Of a DNA stretch of 64,000 nt, positions 41,692 to 50,230 are shown one piece after another (the first letter of the stretch is position 1; each line of letters opens with the position of its first letter). Location of the stretch: contig NZ_AP021972.1 of assembly GCF_014168815.1 (NCBI RefSeq), positions 4,154,001-4,218,000 of the forward strand, given 5' to 3'. Made by a program: the position numbers and the translations under genes. The notes beneath the pieces are model-generated. The model saw only the letters and a program-made list of their open reading frames with translations, searched no databases and had not been told where the DNA came from. This stretch comes from Klebsiella sp. WP3-W18-ESBL-02. GTDB lineage: Bacteria; Pseudomonadota; Gammaproteobacteria; Enterobacterales; Enterobacteriaceae.

Positions 41692-42921
41692 TTATCCCTG
41701 CGGCTGATTGCTGATAAGCCGCGACATCGTCTCCAGCGAATCTGTGCGCAAAATATACAGTCTTTTGAGCAGCATTGGGTTGTCACCCGGTTTCACCTTG
41801 CCTTTCACCGTCGTCACTGCCAAATGAAAACCGGCGTCGCTTGCGGCTTTCACCGCCGTGGCGTTATAGCCGCCGAACGGGTAGGAAAGATACAGTACGT
41901 GCGGATTAAACTGCGCGAGCGCCCGTCGGGAACGCTCGAAATCAAAAAGAATATTGTGATAGCTTCGGCTCAGCAGAATCGGACGTCGATAGCCATCCAC
42001 GCGATGCAGGAAGTGGGTGTGTGACTGAAAATCAAAGACATCTTTAATTTCTTCCAGCTCGGACACGCTCATAAACTGCAGCGATTTCGGCGCCCACTTC
42101 TGCGGGTGACGCTTGATGCGCGACGAGATAATAAACGCCGTCGCCTTAAAGCCGTACTGCTTGAGCACCGGGTAGGCATAGCGGCTGACCGACTTCAGAC
42201 CGTCATCAAAAGTAATCGCCACCGCGCGCGCCGGCAGATTAGCGCGGTTGTGGAGATAATCTTCCAGTTGATAGAGCGTCAGCGTGGTGTAGCCCATATC
42301 GCGCAGCCAGGTCATCTGGTTACTGAATGCCCGCACCGACGTGGTGGTAGAGGTATGGCGGAAGCGGGTGTTTTCTTCGTCACGCAGGATATGGTGGTAA
42401 GTGATCACCGGAATGCCGTTATCCGGCTGAGCGTCCAGCGCGCTGATGTAAGCCAACCGCCCGCCGATACGAATCTGATACCAGGTCTGATTCAGCCGGT
42501 CTTTTAGCTTGTTAAGAATCGGGTAGCGCAGGTTATCCGCCAGCGTCCCAAACGGCGCGCTGCCCGCGTCCGGCGCGTTGTACACCGGCGTATCTTTCCA
42601 GGTGATCAGATTCTGGTTGCTGAGCGGCTTATTCAGATCGCCTAAGCCATCCTCTACCCGCTGACGACCCTGCACCGGTTCAAGATGGCCTTTATCGATA
42701 AACCCCTTGCCGAAGCCAAAGCTGAAGGTGTCGTAATCTTCGACGTCGGGTTCAACGGCAATAATTTGCCCGGCGCGCAGGTTGCCAACGGTCATGGTTT
42801 TATTACCGATGCGCGCCCAAATCGCCGCATCCTCGGTGGTTTGCATATAGCGCACGGGTAATGCGGCGCTAACGCCGCCGGCGAGGAACAGCAGAACAAA
42901 AACAACAGCACGTATAGCCAT
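41692..42921 (-). CDS. yadE: Polysaccharide deacetylase family protein YadE
   Basis: Exported NodB-homology protein of 409 residues, the K-12 YadE length, starting at the ATG rather than the TTG two codons earlier. Signal peptide MAIRAVVFVLLFLAGGVSA. Residues about 25-170 form an SH3-like region; the deacetylase domain follows with TYHHIL, the metal-binding TFDDGLKSVSRYAYPVL (near residue 235), FDFQSHTHFLHR (two histidines) and LSYPFGGYN. Likely acts on a cell-envelope or capsular sugar; the substrate is not known. Convergent with panD and followed upstream by yadI. Confidence 0.9.
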   Translation of the reverse strand: MAIRAVVFVLLFLAGGVSAALPVRYMQTTEDAAIWARIGNKTMTVGNLRAGQIIAVEPDVEDYDTFSFGFGKGFIDKGHLEPVQGRQRVEDGLGDLNKPLSNQNLITWKDTPVYNAPDAGSAPFGTLADNLRYPILNKLKDRLNQTWYQIRIGGRLAYISALDAQPDNGIPVITYHHILRDEENTRFRHTSTTTSVRAFSNQMTWLRDMGYTTLTLYQLEDYLHNRANLPARAVAITFDDGLKSVSRYAYPVLKQYGFKATAFIISSRIKRHPQKWAPKSLQFMSVSELEEIKDVFDFQSHTHFLHRVDGYRRPILLSRSYHNILFDFERSRRALAQFNPHVLYLSYPFGGYNATAVKAASDAGFHLAVTTVKGKVKPGDNPMLLKRLYILRTDSLETMSRLISNQPQG

Positions 42922-42984
42922 GAGCAATAACCGAAGCGGGAACCGACTTCATTATTGTAACAAAAGCGACATCAATACCAATGC

Positions 42985-43425
42985 TTACGGCTTATACAAA
43001 TCGTGGAGCAGCACAAAGGGCGGATTTTTTTGCTGCTGATGCCACAGGCTGGTGACGCCGGGCGACCCTTGGGCAACGATGCGATCGCGAAAGTCGCCGC
43101 TGCTGAGGGATTCCCGCAGGGGAATCATCGACTCAATCAATGAGTAGTGAACACCGGCAATCACCTCGCAGCCGCTGTGCTTATGGCTCATCAGCGAGGC
43201 CACGCGATAAGGCGCCGCGCCGGCGTTATCGGTCAGAAAAATGACGCCGTCGCCGGAGTCGGTTTGATGCAGCGCATTGCACATCATGCGGCTTAGCATA
43301 TTGGCGCTGAGCCCACGCCAGTAGTTTACCGCCCGGCACTGCGGCAGCGGCCCGAATTTTTTTTCCAGACGATCCAGCAGTTCCTGTGCGCGATCGTCGT
43401 GGCAGGATATCACCCAACCTAACAT
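42985..43425 (-). CDS. yadI: PTS EIIA-type domain protein YadI (mannose family)
   Basis: 146-residue cytoplasmic protein of the PTS EIIA mannose (man) family. His9 in VISCHDDRAQELL is the phospho-acceptor position; GDGVIFLTDNAGAAPYRVAS holds the conserved acidic residues. No EIIB, EIIC or EIID partner is encoded nearby, so as in K-12 it is an orphan EIIA whose target is unknown. Separated from yadE by 63 bp. Confidence 0.9.
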   Translation of the reverse strand: MLGWVISCHDDRAQELLDRLEKKFGPLPQCRAVNYWRGLSANMLSRMMCNALHQTDSGDGVIFLTDNAGAAPYRVASLMSHKHSGCEVIAGVHYSLIESMIPLRESLSSGDFRDRIVAQGSPGVTSLWHQQQKNPPFVLLHDLYKP

Positions 43426-43500
43426 AGCTTGCCTCCTTAGCAGGCAAGTAGTTTAGCGGAGTGATAGATAAAGGGGGGTGATGACTGTCAAAGAACGCGT

Positions 43501-43523
43501 CCCGGCAGGTATCACCTGCCGGG
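43501..43523 (-). terminator. Hairpin downstream of yadGH
   Basis: Perfect 10 bp stem (cccggcaggt / acctgccggg) with a three-base loop, 12 bp after the yadH stop. The following minus-strand bases (acgcgttctttgac) are only mildly T-rich, so efficiency is uncertain. Confidence 0.6.
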
Positions 43524-43535
43524 AAATCAAACAAA

Positions 43536-44306
43536 TCAGCTGCGCAGACCGCGCCCGCGCTGGATGAGATACCAGCACAGCAGGTAGAAGGCGAGGATAA
43601 ACACCACCAGCACGCCGAAGGTAGTGACCAGCGGCACATCGTTAATGCCGAGGAAACCGTAGCGGAACCCGCTGATCATATAGACGATGGGGTTCAGGTG
43701 CGACAGCCCCTGCCAGAACGGCGGCAGCAGCGTCAGCGAATAGAACACCCCACCGAGGTAGGTCAGCGGCGTCAGCACAAAGGTCGGGATCAGGCTGATG
43801 TCATCGAAGGTTTTCGCAAACACGGCGTTCAGCAGGCCCGCCAGCGAGAACAGAATCGCCGTCAGCACCAGCGTCAGGGCAACAAATACCCACGAATGCA
43901 CCTGGAACGGGACGAAGAACAGCGACACGGCGGTGACCAGAATCCCCACGCACAGACCGCGCGCTACGCCGCCGCCGACAAAGCCCGCGATAATCACGTG
44001 CGTTGGCACCGGCGCAACCAGCAGCTCTTCAATGTTACGCTGAAACTTGGCGCTGAAGAATGACGAGGCCACATTGGCATAGGCGTTGGTGATGACCGCC
44101 ATCATGATCAGCCCCGGCACGATAAACTGCATATAGCTAAAGCCGTGCATCTCGCCAATACGTGAACCAATCAGATTACCAAAGATAATAAAGTACAGCG
44201 TCATGGTGATGACCGGCGGCACCAGCGTCTGTACCCAGATACGCATAAAGCGATGGATCTCTTTCGCCCAGATGCTTTTCAGCGCGATCCAGTAAAGCTG
44301 CATCAT
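43536..44306 (-). CDS. yadH: ABC exporter permease YadH
   Basis: ABC-2 family inner-membrane permease, 256 residues as in K-12, with about six spans. Conserved ABC-2 signatures: MTLYFIIFGNLIGSRIG near residue 35 and the C-terminal GLSHLNPIVYMISGFRYGFLG. It overlaps yadG by four bases and forms a two-gene exporter with it. The substrate is unknown; related pairs export drugs or polysaccharides. Confidence 0.93.
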   Translation of the reverse strand: MMQLYWIALKSIWAKEIHRFMRIWVQTLVPPVITMTLYFIIFGNLIGSRIGEMHGFSYMQFIVPGLIMMAVITNAYANVASSFFSAKFQRNIEELLVAPVPTHVIIAGFVGGGVARGLCVGILVTAVSLFFVPFQVHSWVFVALTLVLTAILFSLAGLLNAVFAKTFDDISLIPTFVLTPLTYLGGVFYSLTLLPPFWQGLSHLNPIVYMISGFRYGFLGINDVPLVTTFGVLVVFILAFYLLCWYLIQRGRGLRS

Positions 44307-45229
44307 GCGCGATCTCCTTGTTTTTCATGAACCAGCGAAACAAACAGCTCTTCCAGACGGTTCGCTTTGTTACGCATACTCAGCACCTGGATGCCCTGGG
44401 CACTCAGTTGGCTGAAGACGCTGTTAATCCCCTGCTCGCGCAGCACTTCCACTTCCAGCGTTGAGGTATCGACCAGGTTATACCGGTAGCCCTCAAGCTG
44501 CGGCAGCGGGCTTTTCGGCGCCAGGTCAAGAATAAAGGTTTCCGATTTCAGCTTAGACAGCAACGCCTTCATCGAGGTGTTCTCCACCAGCTCACCGCGC
44601 TGGATGATGCCGATATTACGGCACAGCATTTCTGCCTCTTCCAGATAGTGGGTGGTGAGGATAATGGTGGTGCCTTTGTCGTTAAGATCTTTCAGGAAGC
44701 CCCACATCGAACGACGCAGTTCGATATCCACACCAGCGGTCGGCTCATCGAGAATCAGCAGCTTGGGCTCATGCATCAGCGCGCGGGCAATCATCAGGCG
44801 GCGCTTCATACCGCCGGAGAGCATCCGCGCACGTTCGTTGCGTTTTTCCCACAAATCGAGCTGCTTGAGGTATTTTTCGCTGCGGATCACCGCTTCTTTG
44901 TGTTCAACGCCGTAGTAACCCGCCTGGTTCACCACAATTTGCTGCACGGTTTCAAACGGGTTGAAGTTGAACTCCTGCGGCACCAGCCCGAGCTGGCGCT
45001 TAGCGTTAACCACGTCCTTTTGCAGGTCGTAGCCAAATACGCTCACCCGCCCGGAGGTTTTATTCACCAACGAGCTGATGATGCCGATGGTGGTGGATTT
45101 ACCCGCGCCGTTCGGCCCCAGAAGCGCGTAAAAATCGCCGGCTTCAACTTTCAGATCGATCCCACGCAGCGCCTGAACGCCGCCCGGATAGGTCTTTGTC
45201 AGTTGCTCTAATTCCAGTGCAATGGTCAT
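44303..45229 (-). CDS. yadG: ABC exporter ATP-binding protein YadG
   Basis: Cytoplasmic ATPase partner of YadH, 308 residues as in K-12. Walker A GPNGAGKSTT, signature LSGGMKRRLMIARAL, Walker B LLILDEPTAGVD and switch His in TTHYLEEAEMLC. The C-terminal third is the extension typical of DrrA-like ATPases. Diverges from can; an ERIC element lies between the two. Confidence 0.95.
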   Translation of the reverse strand: MTIALELEQLTKTYPGGVQALRGIDLKVEAGDFYALLGPNGAGKSTTIGIISSLVNKTSGRVSVFGYDLQKDVVNAKRQLGLVPQEFNFNPFETVQQIVVNQAGYYGVEHKEAVIRSEKYLKQLDLWEKRNERARMLSGGMKRRLMIARALMHEPKLLILDEPTAGVDIELRRSMWGFLKDLNDKGTTIILTTHYLEEAEMLCRNIGIIQRGELVENTSMKALLSKLKSETFILDLAPKSPLPQLEGYRYNLVDTSTLEVEVLREQGINSVFSQLSAQGIQVLSMRNKANRLEELFVSLVHEKQGDRA

Positions 45230-45262
45230 AGATTGTCGCTTACCTTACATTCTGATACTTGA

Positions 45263-45392
45263 TATTTACTCTAAGTCATTCGAGTTACAGCAAGGCGGCG
45301 ACGCAGCGAATCCTCAGGAACGTACACCAGTACGTGACTGGGGTGAGCGAGGAAAGCCAACGCCGCTGTAAATCGAAGTACGACGAGTATTT
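45263..45392. repeat. ERIC (IRU) element between yadG and can
   Basis: About 130 bp showing the two conserved ERIC cores: gcgaatcctcaggaacgtac and gtgactggggtgagcg, bounded by atttactct and cgacgagtat. The ends are complementary, as in full-length 127 bp ERIC elements. It lies 65 bp upstream of the can start and 33 bp from yadG, within both divergent promoter regions. Confidence 0.9.
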
Positions 45393-45456
45393 AGTTTTAA
45401 TAAATCAGGAGTTGCCCTATATTAGCCCAACGCACTTCAATTGGTTACAAGCCTCC

Positions 45457-46119
45457 ATGAAAGACATAGATACACTCATCAGCAACAACGCACTATGGTC
45501 AAAAATGCTGAGAGAAGAGGATCCCGGATTTTTTGCGACGCTATCGCAAGCGCAAAAACCCCGCTTTTTATGGATAGGGTGTTCCGACAGCCGCGTCCCT
45601 GCTGAACGTTTAACCGGGCTTGAGCCTGGCGAATTGTTTGTTCACCGTAACGTAGCCAACCTTGTTATTCACACCGACCTTAACTGCCTTTCCGTGGTGC
45701 AGTATGCCGTTGATGTGCTGGAAGTTGAACACATTATTATCTGCGGCCACTATGGCTGCGGCGGCGTACAGGCGGCGGTTGAAAACCCGGAGCTGGGCTT
45801 AATCGATAACTGGCTGCTGCACATTCGCGATATCTGGTTCAAACATAGCTCATTGCTTGGCGAGATGCCGCCGGAGCGTCGCATGGACACATTATGTGAG
45901 CTAAATGTGATGGAGCAGGTGTACAACCTGGGCCATTCGACAATTATGCAATCGGCGTGGAAACGCGGCCAGAAGGTGATGATTCACGGCTGGGCCTATG
46001 GTATTCATGACGGCCTGCTGCGCGATCTCGACGTTACGGCAGTCAGCCGTGAAACCCTGGAGCAGCGTTACCGCCACGGGATTTCCAACCTCAAGTTAAA
46101 GCACATCAATCATAAGTAG
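45457..46119 (+). CDS. can: Beta-carbonic anhydrase (essential type 2)
   Basis: Zinc enzyme that makes bicarbonate from CO2 for carboxylation reactions; in E. coli Can is needed for growth in air. The ATG gives 220 residues, the E. coli length, and an in-frame extension upstream would read the ERIC repeat. Zinc ligands Cys42 and Asp44 in IGCSDSRVPAE, and His98 and Cys101 in CGHYGCGG, are all present. Closely matches K-12 throughout. Confidence 0.97.
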   Translation: MKDIDTLISNNALWSKMLREEDPGFFATLSQAQKPRFLWIGCSDSRVPAERLTGLEPGELFVHRNVANLVIHTDLNCLSVVQYAVDVLEVEHIIICGHYGCGGVQAAVENPELGLIDNWLLHIRDIWFKHSSLLGEMPPERRMDTLCELNVMEQVYNLGHSTIMQSAWKRGQKVMIHGWAYGIHDGLLRDLDVTAVSRETLEQRYRHGISNLKLKHINHK

Positions 46120-46129
46120 TGCAGGGATG

Positions 46130-46257
46130 GGCGGGTGACGGCAGTGCCTTACCCGGCCTACCGACCTGCGCCGTTGGTATTGCCGGGTGGCGGCTGCGCC
46201 TTACCCGGCCTACGTCGCAGGTTGTAGGCCTGATAAGCGAAGCGCCATCAGGCGCTC
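46130..46257. repeat. REP/BIME array between can and hpt
   Basis: Three REP-like palindromes (GGGTGACGGCAGTGCCTTACCC, GGGTGGCGGCTGCGCC and GGCCTGATAAGCGAAGCGCC) in the gap between convergent can and hpt. The last unit reaches within 8 bp of the hpt stop. Confidence 0.82.
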
Positions 46258-46264
46258 CCGCAGA

Positions 46265-46801
46265 TTACTCGTCTAACATCACCACTTTGCCAACATACGG
46301 CAGATGACGATAGCGCTGGGCGTAGTCGATACCGTAGCCCACCACGAATTCGTCAGGAATGGCGAAGCCCACAAACTCAACCGGCACGTCCACTTCACGG
46401 CGGGACGGTTTGTCCAGCAGCGTGCAGATAGCCAGCGACTTCGGCTCACGCAGGCTCAGAATCTCGCGCACTTTCGACAGCGTATTACCTGAGTCGATAA
46501 TGTCTTCGACGATCAGCACGTCTTTCCCACGGATGTCTTCATCCAGGTCTTTGAGGATCTTCACGTCGCGGGTGGTAGACATACCGCTGCCATAGCTGGA
46601 TGCCGTCATGAAATCGACTTCGTGCGGTACCTGCACTTCACGGCAGAGATCGGCCATGAACATGAATGAACCGCGCAGCAAACCCACCAGTACCATTTCG
46701 CTGCCGCTATCTTTATAGCGTTCGTTAATCTGACGACCCAGTTCGGCGATACGCGCTTTGATCTCCGCTTCCGGGATCATCACTTCAACAGTATGTTTCA
46801 T
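46265..46801 (-). CDS. hpt: Hypoxanthine phosphoribosyltransferase
   Basis: Purine salvage enzyme converting hypoxanthine (and guanine weakly) to the nucleotide with PRPP. 178 residues, as in E. coli. PRPP-binding loop VLIVEDIIDSGNTLSKV near residues 100-113 and the flexible loop SSYGSGMSTT are intact. Divergent from gcd, with a consensus CRP site in the 203 bp between them. Confidence 0.97.
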   Translation of the reverse strand: MKHTVEVMIPEAEIKARIAELGRQINERYKDSGSEMVLVGLLRGSFMFMADLCREVQVPHEVDFMTASSYGSGMSTTRDVKILKDLDEDIRGKDVLIVEDIIDSGNTLSKVREILSLREPKSLAICTLLDKPSRREVDVPVEFVGFAIPDEFVVGYGIDYAQRYRHLPYVGKVVMLDE

Positions 46802-46926
46802 TTAACTAACCACATGATTTTAAATGTAAATCACTCAACCTGTTAACCAGAGCCGCGAGGTTGATCAGCAAGCGGGAAAGTATACCAGCAAAACGATTCA
46901 GGCGGTTAATTGGATAATAAAGCTCA

Positions 46927-46948
46927 TTTTGTGATTTCGATCACACTT
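46927..46948. promoter_or_regulatory. Consensus CRP site in the hpt-gcd divergent region
   Basis: TGTGA-N6-TCACA, perfect in both half-sites (46930-46934 and 46941-46945). Its centre lies about 33 bp upstream of the likely gcd start point. Work in E. coli showed cAMP-CRP activates hpt and represses gcd from a shared site, and the position here fits. Confidence 0.85.
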
Positions 46949-46957
46949 GTTAAATCC

Positions 46958-46963
46958 TATAAT
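46958..46963 (+). promoter_or_regulatory. gcd promoter -10 box
   Basis: Consensus TATAAT, 42 bp upstream of the gcd ATG. The matching -35 region (about 46935-46940) lies inside the CRP site, which accounts for repression by CRP. Confidence 0.65.
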
Positions 46964-47004
46964 CAAATGAAAGCAATAATTAACAAACAAACGGACACCT
47001 TTCT

Positions 47005-49395
47005 ATGGCTGAAACAAACTATCAACAACCCCGGCTGCTCGCGAGGCTCACCGCCCTCTTCGCGGCATTTTGTAGCCTGTATCTTCTGATAGGCGGCGTC
47101 TGGCTGGTCGCGATTGGCGGCTCCTGGTACTACCCCATCGCTGGGCTGGTCATGCTGGCCGTCACCGTATTGCTGTGGCGCGGCAAACGCTCAGCGCTAT
47201 GGCTGTACGCCGCGCTGCTGCTGGCAACGCTGATCTGGGGCGTATGGGAAGTCGGCTTCGACTTCTGGGCGCTCACGCCGCGCAGCGACGTGCTGGTGAT
47301 CTTCGGCGTATGGCTGATTCTACCATTCGTCTGGCGTCGCCTGCCCGTGCCGTCCAGCGGCGCGGTGGGCGCGCTGGTGGTGGCGCTGCTGATCAGCGCC
47401 GGTATTCTGACCTGGGCCGGGTTTAACGATCCGCAGGAAGTGAACGGCACCCTGAACGCCGACGCCACGCCTGCTGAACCGATCTCTCAGGTCGCCGACC
47501 AGGACTGGCCAGCCTATGGCCGTAATCAGGAAGGCCAGCGCTTCTCGCCGCTTAAGCAGATTAACGCCGACAACGTGCATAATCTGAAAGAAGCCTGGGT
47601 GTTCCGCACCGGCGATCTGAAGCAGCCGAACGATCCGGGTGAAATTACTAACGAGGTGACGCCGATCAAAATCGGCAACATGCTGTACCTGTGTACTGCC
47701 CACCAGCGCCTGTTCGCACTGGATGCGGCCACCGGTAAAGAGAAGTGGCACTTCGACCCGCAGCTGGGCACCGACCCAAGCTTCCAGCACGTGACCTGCC
47801 GCGGCGTGTCTTATCACGAAGCGACGGCGGCGAACGCCTCGCCTGACGTGGTATCCGACTGCCCGCGTCGTATCATTCTTCCGGTTAACGACGGGCGTAT
47901 TTTTGCCCTCAACGCCGACACCGGTAAGCTGTGCGAATCCTTTGCCAACAAAGGCATTCTGAACCTGCAAACCGACATGCCGGTCACTACGCCGGGGATG
48001 TACGAACCGACTTCACCGCCGATTATCACCGATAAAGTGATTGTGATTGCCGGTGCGGTAACCGATAACTTCTCTACCCGTGAGCCGTCTGGCGTCATTC
48101 GTGGTTTTGACGTCAACAGCGGCGAGCTGCTGTGGGCCTTTGACCCGGGTGCGAAAGATCCGAACGCGCTGCCGCAGCCAGGACAGCACTACACCTTTAA
48201 CTCGCCGAACTCCTGGGCCCCGGCGGCCTACGACGCGAAGCTGGATCTGGTGTATCTGCCGATGGGCGTGACCACGCCTGACATCTGGGGCGGCAACCGT
48301 ACGCCAGAGCAGGAACGCTACGCGAGCTCGATTGTGGCGCTCAATGCCACCACCGGTAAGCTTGCCTGGAGCTACCAGACCGTTCACCACGATCTGTGGG
48401 ATATGGATATGCCGTCCCAGCCGACGCTGGCGGATATTACCGTAGACGGTAAAACGGTGCCGGTTATCTATGCGCCGGCGAAAACCGGTAACATCTTCGT
48501 ACTGGATCGCCGTAGAGGCGAGTTGGTTGTGCCAGCACCGGAAAAACCGGTTCCTCAGGGCGCAGCCAAAGGCGACTACGTCAGCAAAACCCAACCGTTC
48601 TCCGATCTGAGCTTCCGTCCGAAGAAAGATCTGACCGGCGCGGACATGTGGGGCGCCACCATGTTCGACCAGCTGGTGTGCCGCGTGATGTTCCATCAGC
48701 TGCGCTATGAAGGCATCTTCACCCCACCGTCTGAGCAGGGTACGCTGGTGTTCCCGGGTAACCTGGGGATGTTCGAATGGGGCGGTATCTCCGTCGACCC
48801 GAATCGCCAGGTGGCCATCGCCAACCCAATGGCGCTGCCGTTTGTCTCGAAGCTGATTCCACGCGGCCCGGGTAACCCGATGGAACCGCCGAAAGATGCG
48901 AAATCCAGCGGTACTGAATCCGGTATTCAGCCGCAGTACGGCGTGCCGTTTGGCGTGACCCTGAACGCGTTCCTGTCGCCGTTTGGCCTGCCGTGTAAAC
49001 AACCTGCCTGGGGTTATATCTCAGCGCTGGATCTGAAAACCAACGAAGTGGTGTGGAAAAAACGTTTAGGTACGCCGCAGGATAGCCTGCCGTTCCCGCT
49101 GCCGGTTCCGCTGCCGTTCAATATGGGTATGCCGATGCTGGGAGGCCCGATCTCCACCGCGGGTAACGTGCTGTTTATCGCAGCGACCGCCGATAACTAT
49201 CTGCGCGCTTATAACATGAGCAACGGTGAAAAACTGTGGCAGGGACGTTTGCCAGCAGGCGGTCAGGCAACGCCAATGACCTATGAAGTAGATGGCAAAC
49301 AGTACGTGGTGATCTCCGCAGGCGGTCACGGTTCGTTTGGTACGAAAATGGGCGACTATATCGTGGCCTATGCGCTGCCGGATGACGTGAAGTAA
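47005..49395 (+). CDS. gcd: Quinoprotein glucose dehydrogenase (PQQ-dependent, membrane-bound)
   Basis: Oxidises glucose to gluconolactone in the periplasm and passes electrons to ubiquinone. 796 residues, the E. coli length: five membrane helices in the first 140 residues, then an eight-bladed propeller with WxWG-type repeats (VADQDWPAYGRNQEGQRFSPL, WALDPQ-like segments, TTGKLAWSYQTVHHDLWDMD containing the catalytic Asp near 466). The C-terminal blade includes GGHGSFGTKMGDYIVAY. Activity needs PQQ, which many enterobacteria cannot make; no pqq genes are in the window. Ribosome site near gacacc is weak. Confidence 0.95.
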   Translation: MAETNYQQPRLLARLTALFAAFCSLYLLIGGVWLVAIGGSWYYPIAGLVMLAVTVLLWRGKRSALWLYAALLLATLIWGVWEVGFDFWALTPRSDVLVIFGVWLILPFVWRRLPVPSSGAVGALVVALLISAGILTWAGFNDPQEVNGTLNADATPAEPISQVADQDWPAYGRNQEGQRFSPLKQINADNVHNLKEAWVFRTGDLKQPNDPGEITNEVTPIKIGNMLYLCTAHQRLFALDAATGKEKWHFDPQLGTDPSFQHVTCRGVSYHEATAANASPDVVSDCPRRIILPVNDGRIFALNADTGKLCESFANKGILNLQTDMPVTTPGMYEPTSPPIITDKVIVIAGAVTDNFSTREPSGVIRGFDVNSGELLWAFDPGAKDPNALPQPGQHYTFNSPNSWAPAAYDAKLDLVYLPMGVTTPDIWGGNRTPEQERYASSIVALNATTGKLAWSYQTVHHDLWDMDMPSQPTLADITVDGKTVPVIYAPAKTGNIFVLDRRRGELVVPAPEKPVPQGAAKGDYVSKTQPFSDLSFRPKKDLTGADMWGATMFDQLVCRVMFHQLRYEGIFTPPSEQGTLVFPGNLGMFEWGGISVDPNRQVAIANPMALPFVSKLIPRGPGNPMEPPKDAKSSGTESGIQPQYGVPFGVTLNAFLSPFGLPCKQPAWGYISALDLKTNEVVWKKRLGTPQDSLPFPLPVPLPFNMGMPMLGGPISTAGNVLFIAATADNYLRAYNMSNGEKLWQGRLPAGGQATPMTYEVDGKQYVVISAGGHGSFGTKMGDYIVAYALPDDVK

Positions 49396-49411
49396 CGCGA
49401 AGTGAGTCGAT

Positions 49412-49511
49412 GTGCCGGATGGTGGCTTCCGCCTCATCCGGCTTACAACGTGGCGACGTGATATACCGCATGCCATCGCTTTGTAGCCCGGATAAGCGCT
49501 AGCGCCATCCT
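49412..49511. repeat. REP/BIME element after gcd
   Basis: Two inverted REP-type palindromes (TGCCGGATGGTGGCTTCCGCC and GCCCGGATAAGCGCTAGCGCC) within the first 120 bp after the gcd stop. Confidence 0.8.
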
Positions 49512-49530
49512 GCATTTCTTGCCCCAAAAA

Positions 49531-49562
49531 AAAGCCACCATGCCCAACGGCATGGTGGCTTT
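49531..49562. terminator. Bidirectional terminator between gcd and the exported protein
   Basis: Fourteen-base-pair perfect stem (aaagccaccatgcc / ggcatggtggcttt) with a CAAC loop. A run of As precedes it and Ts follow it, so it can act in both directions for the two convergent genes. Confidence 0.9.
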
Positions 49563-49578
49563 TCAATTGGTAAGCGCG

Positions 49579-50103
49579 TTATTTATCGAATTTCAGCGAC
49601 AGCAGCGACGCTTTGGCCGCGCTTTGATACTGCTCGACCAAATCCTGGGTCATGTTAAATGCGACCTGTACCGCCTTACCATCCTGAGACGTAATCAGCA
49701 TCAGGTTGAGAATTTCACTGTCCGGCGCCTGAACGCTAAAAGTCAGGATCCAGGCCTTGTGCCCATCAACCGTTACCGCTTCTGCTTTCGGCTTCAGCGT
49801 TTCCATCATCTTGAGCATCACATCTTTGAATTCATCGATTTTATCCGCCGGTAACGGATTACGCCCGGCTGTGATCCCCAAAGACGCTTTGCCTTTTTCA
49901 TCACCATAAATAACCTGCGGACGGTTTTCCGACGGGTATTTTACCTTCGCCATCTCTTCTGACATTGGCGACATGCTGGTAGGTATTTCAATGCTCAGTT
50001 TTAACTCGGGTACCGCTTTACGCTCAAGCATCATCCCCGCAGTGGCGGAAAACGTCACGAATAACGCCAGGCAGGCGACGGTTACTTTACGAAAAAAATC
50101 CAT
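49579..50103 (-). CDS. Exported protein of unknown function
   Basis: 174-residue protein that I do not recognise with certainty. The ATG at 50103 has GAGG seven bases upstream. A signal peptide is clear (DFFRKVTVACLALFVTFSATA), with no lipobox cysteine, so the product is probably periplasmic. The mature part (about 150 residues) has no cysteine; it shows blocks AVPELKLSIEIPTSMSPMS, VTVDGHKAWILTFSVQAPDS and a C-terminal LVEQYQSAAKASLLSLKF that would fit a DcrB/PsbP-like beta-sandwich, but this is a guess. K-12 has no gene here between gcd and cueO. Convergent with gcd across a strong terminator; upstream is the 3' end of cueO at 128 bp. Confidence 0.7.
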   Translation of the reverse strand: MDFFRKVTVACLALFVTFSATAGMMLERKAVPELKLSIEIPTSMSPMSEEMAKVKYPSENRPQVIYGDEKGKASLGITAGRNPLPADKIDEFKDVMLKMMETLKPKAEAVTVDGHKAWILTFSVQAPDSEILNLMLITSQDGKAVQVAFNMTQDLVEQYQSAAKASLLSLKFDK

Positions 50104-50230
50104 TTTTACCTCATACTTGAAGTCCACGCAAAATTGCGCCTCAAGTATATTCTTCTGCCACGCAACGAGATGAATAACGGACGCTTTTTCAGAAAAGCGC
50201 CCGGTCCGAATCCATAACGTTTAACAGAGA

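Noticed and set aside
45259..45456. Upstream in-frame extension of can into the ERIC element
   Set aside because: The ATG at 45457 gives exactly the E. coli length and N-terminus; the extension only translates a repeat.
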